Assembly (NCBI RefSeq): GCF_000348985.1
Contig: NC_035927.1
Coordinates: 62,001 to 126,000 of the forward strand
Direction: 5' to 3'
DNA from: Huiozyma naganishii CBS 8797
Lineage: Eukaryota; Ascomycota; Saccharomycetes; Saccharomycetales; Saccharomycetaceae
DNA: 64,000 nucleotides
This document shows positions 60,072 through 64,000 of this stretch, one piece after another. How positions within the stretch are numbered: position 1 is the stretch's first letter; the number at the start of each line of letters is the position of its first letter. The notes beneath the pieces were generated by a model that worked only from the letters and a program-made list of their open reading frames with translations, was not told the origin of the DNA and did not search any database. Made by a program: the position numbers and the translations under genes.

Positions 60072-61117
60072 GCAGAGTATAAGAGAAGGGCTGATGTGTT
60101 GTCTGTGTTGGCAGTAAACTGTGGGGGGAACAGAACAAAAAGAACAGGAGACACCAACAAGTACCAGTTAACTGTAGTAGTAACAGCAGTAGAAGCAGCG
60201 GGGATCTGATATTTTTTTTCTTTGCCGTTTCTCTGCGTCGGTTTCCACGGCAGGTTAACTGTTCGTGGGAAGTGATGGTAAAAGCGTGGGCACGTGACGT
60301 ATATGGGTTTGTCACGTGGCTAAAAAGGGTCACGTGCCGGTTTTTTAAGTCACGTGCAATAGTTTGGAATTTTGGAAAACCTGCCCTCAACGTGACCCGC
60401 GGTTTGATCACGTGATGGAAAGGTGGTAACTCACCTAAATCTGGACCCGTGTGTTGAAGAAATTCAAGATCTAGGACTAAAGGAACTTTTGTACCGCATT
60501 CTATAAGATATTTCCATTCTTAAATGTATAATAAGACGATAGCTTTGAATACGGTTGGCACTAAATATGTCCATAAAATGTAATGTTTCGTCTCTTGACC
60601 AAAATATTGTGTCCGGGTAGAAAACGTGACTGTCACGTTCCAGAAATTTATTTTTTTCGTGCCGTTCCCAACTCCGCACCAGGTCTAGCCATGACTCTTG
60701 GACTTTCCTTCAATGTGGTCGGATTGTGACAACTACACTGTCCAAACAACTCGGCCTTCTTTACTGGCTGCATATCCAGTGTTGCAAGGACAGTTCAGCT
60801 AAGAGTTGTGTCGCTGTTAATTGGTCCGCACCAGGTGTACTTCAAGTCACGTGAAATAGTTTTGAATCACGTGCTTTTTGTATCACTCTTCACGAACATG
60901 GCTTTTCAGTTTTTCTCTCTCGCACAGTTTTTCGTTCCATTCCGTGGGAATTGATTCTGTTCACTGTATTTACTTCGAGGCTTTTTATTCAATATTCGTT
61001 AACTTTGTAACGATGAAAGGGTTTGAATAGGTGTGGTGGATCTGGGTGGCCTGATTTCAGATATTTATACGTTTACTTAGTGGCTAACAGTCTACCATAA
61101 GTTTTGTACACTTGCAA
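60072..61117. promoter_or_regulatory. Long SUI1-SLA2 divergent promoter with seven CACGTG sites
   Basis: This 1046-base spacer has no supportable gene. CACGTG lies at 60291, 60313, 60331, 60351, 60409, 60848 and 60868; steps within clusters are 22, 18, 20 and 20 bases. A 24-base stretch at 60347-60370 recurs at 60844-60867 with two mismatches, each copy holding a CACGTG. A perfect inverted repeat AACGTGAC-T-GTCACGTT lies at 60623-60639. CCGCACCAGGT occurs at 60674-60684 and 60826-60836. CACGTG is bound by Cbf1 and other bHLH factors. Confidence 0.75.
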
Positions 61118-64000
61118 ATGCCGAAATCGGATGCTAACTTGAACAAGATCCTGAAAAAGGCATGTTCGATAGACGAGACTGCACCCAAGAGGAAGCACGT
61201 CAGGTCGTGTATCGTTTACACATGGGACCACAAGTCTGCGAAAGAGGTGTTTCGTTCACTGCAGACACAGCCGTTCACCACCACAGACGTCCAGCTGTTT
61301 AAGATGCTCATCGTAATGCACAAGATTATCCAGGAGGGGCATCCTTCTGCGTTGAAGGAGGCTATCAGGGATAGAGAGTGGATTAGGTCTCTGGAGAGAG
61401 TGCCCACAAGCGGACCTGCGTTTGAGGATAACGGTTACAGAAGACTCATTAAGGAGTACGTCAAGTATCTTTTGATGAAATTGGACTTCCATGCGTCGCA
61501 TAAGGGGTTCCATAATGGGACTTTCGAGTACGAGGAGTACGTCTCCTTGGTCAGTGTCTCGGATCCGGATGAAGGGTACGAGACAATCTTAGACCTCATG
61601 CAATTGCAAGATTTTATCGACGAGTACTCGAATTTCGCATTGGCGTCGATACAGTCAGATAGGGTCAATAACGATTGTAAAATTGCGTCACTGATCCCCA
61701 TGGTCGCTGAGTCCTACGGGATCTATAAGTTCGTCACGTCGATGCTGAGGGCAATGTACAGACAGTTGGGGAAGGACGACCCAGCGTTGCAACCACTCCG
61801 CGAGAGGTACGAGCTACAACACGCCCGGCTCTTCGAACTGTACGCGGACTGTTCATCCATCAAACTTCTCACAAGCTTACTCACTTTGCCTAGACTGCCC
61901 ACGCAGCCACCAAACGTCACAGACTTTGATAAATCCGATGCAGCACAGGATAAAGAGATAAAGTTCCATAAGGCGGACAGGAGCGAGCCACCAAGACGCG
62001 AGACTCCGTCTCCTGCCCCAGTACAACCACCTGCACCTCGGTCCAGGTCTTCCAGTGTCTTGGCAACGCCGTCGAACACTGGCATGGTCACGGGACTCCC
62101 TGTGATGATACCAACGGTTACGGGCGCAGCCGCCATGGTCCCCGGTATCACAGGTATCCCAGTACAGCCAGACTACTACGCGCAGCAGCAGATGCAATAC
62201 GCGAACGAGCAGGCGCGGTTGGAGGAACAACGGCAGCAACAGTTGCGTGAACAGCAGGCACAGCAGCAACAGTTTCAGGCACAGGTGCAGCGCGCGCAGC
62301 AGGAAATGATGAACTTGCAGTTGCAACAACAGGCACAGCAGCAGACGGACCTCATTGCGCTGAACAACCAGTACGAACGGGACCAGACGATGCTGCAGCA
62401 GTACGATCAGCGTGTCCAACAATTGGAACAGGAGGTCACTACCATGAATGAAAACGCGAAGCAGCAGATCGAAAACAAGGACGAGCAATTGCACTCTTTG
62501 GAGGAACAAATGGACGTTTGGCAGAAGAAATACGATTCGCTAGCGAAACTGTACTCGCAATTGCGGCAGGAACACTTGCAATTGTTGCCCAAGTTTAAAA
62601 AGTTGCAAATCAAAGTCAATAGCGCACACGAGGCCATCAGGCAGAAGGAGCACCTCGAAACGAAGATCAAGCACAAAGATATCCAGATGGCGGACCTGAT
62701 TAAAGATCGCGACCGTTTGCGTCTTGAGAACGACAGACTTCAAGCCAACGGTGGCGGTGCCGCAGGGTCCAGGGAGCAGACACCGAGTGCGGCGCTCACA
62801 GAGAACAAACTTAACACAATTATGGACGGGTGTCTGGAGAGCGGTATCGCGACCATCCAGGAGTCAGTTTTCGATTTGGAATCCCCTGCAAACTGGTCTG
62901 CTCCAACATCTTCCCCGGCACTTGTCATGACGCTGATAGAGAGCGCGGGAGAGTACGCCACAGAATTTGCAACGAGCTTCAACGATCTGATCGTGGACGG
63001 AATCGTCGACGGGGACCAAGCCTCCGTGATCTCCAATATCAGCGAGTTCTCCATTGCCATGGCATCTCTCATCTCCAATTGCAAAGCGTACTGCACGACT
63101 ACTTTATCCGAAGATATAAACGATACTACCCTTGTCAAAGTTGTGAAGAGTTGCGCTCGTGAGGCACAATACTTTTTTGAAGACCTCATGTCGGATAACC
63201 TGGCATCGCTGAAGGACGATGAGGAACGTACGGATCTCGTAATCAACGCAAACGTGGACATGCAAGGAAAACTGCAGGAGTTGCTCGTCGCATTGGAACC
63301 ACTAATGCAGAAAATGGACAGGCAATCGTCGGAAACGCAGAACGACCCACACGCGCAACTGGTCGCCACGGAGAAAAAGATCGTGAAATCGTCAGCGAAG
63401 TTGCGCGTAAAGGTCAACATTGACGGTGTGCCACAACCGCTGGTTTCGCTATCACTGAGTATTATTGATGCCATCGTGGCCCTCGTAAGGGCGGCTATCG
63501 AATGTCAGAACGAAATATCAGAGACAACGAATGTATCACTTACGCAGTTCTACAAGAAAAACAGTAGGTGGACAGAGGGGCTGATATCGGCTGCAAGGGC
63601 AGTGGGCTCAGCAACCAACATACTAATCTCCACTGCGAGTAACCTGACAGCCCACGATAAGACGGGATCCCCAGAGGAGATTATTGTCGCCTCAAAGGAG
63701 GTTGCCTCATCTACCATCCAGCTCGTAGCTGCTTCGCGTGTCAAAACGTTACCACATTCTAAGGCACAGAGTGGCCTCGAAGAATGCTCCAAGGCAGTCA
63801 CAACTGCATGCAGGATGCTGGTCGCACATGTCATGGAGGGTGCAAATGATGCAGCTCCATCTGATGAGAAACCAATTGAGTTCGACAGTGACCGCGCTGT
63901 TAAGACTGCGGAGATGGAGCAGCAAGTGACCATTCTGAAGTTGGAACAATCGTTGAACAACGCCCGGAAGCGGTTGGGTGAGATCAGGAAACATGCCTAC
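61118..64000 (+). CDS. SLA2: Sla2, endocytic actin-clathrin adaptor (3' end outside window)
   Basis: The frame is open from the ATG at 61118 to the last base, 961 codons; S. cerevisiae Sla2 has 968, so only a few codons are missing. The order is: ANTH lipid-binding domain (about 1-285, PKRKHVRSCIVYTWDHKSAK; FEYEEYVSLVSVSDPDEGYE); Pro/Thr-rich linker (about 290-345); Gln-rich coiled coil (about 350-550) that binds clathrin light chain and Sla1; and the C-terminal THATCH (I/LWEQ) actin-binding domain (about 720-961, RWTEGLISAA, VASKEVASSTIQLVAASRVK, EMEQQVTILKLEQSL). In many related yeasts SLA2 borders the MAT locus; the window ends too soon to see. Confidence 0.97.
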   Translation, partial: MPKSDANLNKILKKACSIDETAPKRKHVRSCIVYTWDHKSAKEVFRSLQTQPFTTTDVQLFKMLIVMHKIIQEGHPSALKEAIRDREWIRSLERVPTSGPAFEDNGYRRLIKEYVKYLLMKLDFHASHKGFHNGTFEYEEYVSLVSVSDPDEGYETILDLMQLQDFIDEYSNFALASIQSDRVNNDCKIASLIPMVAESYGIYKFVTSMLRAMYRQLGKDDPALQPLRERYELQHARLFELYADCSSIKLLTSLLTLPRLPTQPPNVTDFDKSDAAQDKEIKFHKADRSEPPRRETPSPAPVQPPAPRSRSSSVLATPSNTGMVTGLPVMIPTVTGAAAMVPGITGIPVQPDYYAQQQMQYANEQARLEEQRQQQLREQQAQQQQFQAQVQRAQQEMMNLQLQQQAQQQTDLIALNNQYERDQTMLQQYDQRVQQLEQEVTTMNENAKQQIENKDEQLHSLEEQMDVWQKKYDSLAKLYSQLRQEHLQLLPKFKKLQIKVNSAHEAIRQKEHLETKIKHKDIQMADLIKDRDRLRLENDRLQANGGGAAGSREQTPSAALTENKLNTIMDGCLESGIATIQESVFDLESPANWSAPTSSPALVMTLIESAGEYATEFATSFNDLIVDGIVDGDQASVISNISEFSIAMASLISNCKAYCTTTLSEDINDTTLVKVVKSCAREAQYFFEDLMSDNLASLKDDEERTDLVINANVDMQGKLQELLVALEPLMQKMDRQSSETQNDPHAQLVATEKKIVKSSAKLRVKVNIDGVPQPLVSLSLSIIDAIVALVRAAIECQNEISETTNVSLTQFYKKNSRWTEGLISAARAVGSATNILISTASNLTAHDKTGSPEEIIVASKEVASSTIQLVAASRVKTLPHSKAQSGLEECSKAVTTACRMLVAHVMEGANDAAPSDEKPIEFDSDRAVKTAEMEQQVTILKLEQSLNNARKRLGEIRKHAY

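Noticed and set aside
60290..60420. Point centromere suggested by CDEI-like CACGTG sites
   Set aside because: There is no adjacent 80-base very A/T-rich CDEII nor a CDEIII with its CCG core, and the syntenic S. cerevisiae region is far from CEN14.
61216..63960. Multiple minus-strand ORFs under SLA2
   Set aside because: They are shadows of the SLA2 frame, which is open throughout and matches the family to the last base.

Overview
This is a nuclear window from a budding yeast of the Saccharomycetaceae. Twenty-six of its twenty-seven protein genes have the identity, orientation and order of the left arm of Saccharomyces cerevisiae chromosome XIV, running from TOF1 (YNL273W) to SLA2 (YNL243W). 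No genes of the sister (paralogous) track lie between them, so I infer a species that arose after the whole-genome duplication. The base composition is higher in G+C than in most such yeasts; a Kazachstania naganishii-like genome would fit, but this is a guess from composition and layout, not a database result.

Layout. 0-10.3 kb: TOF1 (3' half), SEC2 and BNI1 (checkpoint fork protection, exocytic Rab exchange factor, formin). 10.3-21.4 kb: LYP1, PIK1, IST1, UFD1, PDR17, YIF1 (lysine uptake, Golgi PI4-kinase, ESCRT-III regulator, ERAD adaptor, Sec14-like lipid transfer, ER-Golgi membrane protein). 21.7-37.2 kb: POL2, LTO1, ATX1, DSL1, SIP3. 37.8-48 kb: FOL1, GIS2, RTC4, TEX1, MRPL17, NRD1. 48.4-64 kb: RAD50, MPA43, RPA49, CRS1, VPS75, CWC25, SUI1, SLA2 (3' end cut by the window). 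Genes are mostly in convergent and divergent pairs with short spacers and AU-rich TATATA-type 3' signals. Several products meet functionally: Pik1-made PI4P is an input to Sec2; Bni1 and Sla2 both act on cortical actin; Pol2, Tof1, Rad50 and Vps75 act on replicating or damaged chromatin; Nrd1, Tex1 and Cwc25 act on nascent RNA.

Differences from the S. cerevisiae order are informative. UFD1 (chromosome VII in S. cerevisiae) sits between IST1 and PDR17. ORC5 is missing between POL2 and LTO1. ALP1 and BSC4 are missing next to LYP1. VPS75 carries an 85-base spliceosomal intron with canonical GTATGT, TACTAAC and TAG signals, found because the reading frame upstream of the first internal ATG matches the family N-terminus.

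I found no mobile element, CRISPR array, tRNA, rRNA or exotic gene system. The most interesting unexplained signals are: apparent mitochondrial presequences encoded in frame upstream of the first ATG of FOL1 and MRPL17; a cluster of seven CACGTG sites, several about 20 bp apart, between SUI1 and SLA2; a ten-base motif (CGCACCAGGT) seen only in the two largest divergent promoters; a perfect 66-bp in-frame tandem duplication in RTC4; and a strong change of base composition inside POL2. Comparisons with S. cerevisiae proteins and gene order are from memory, not from a search.
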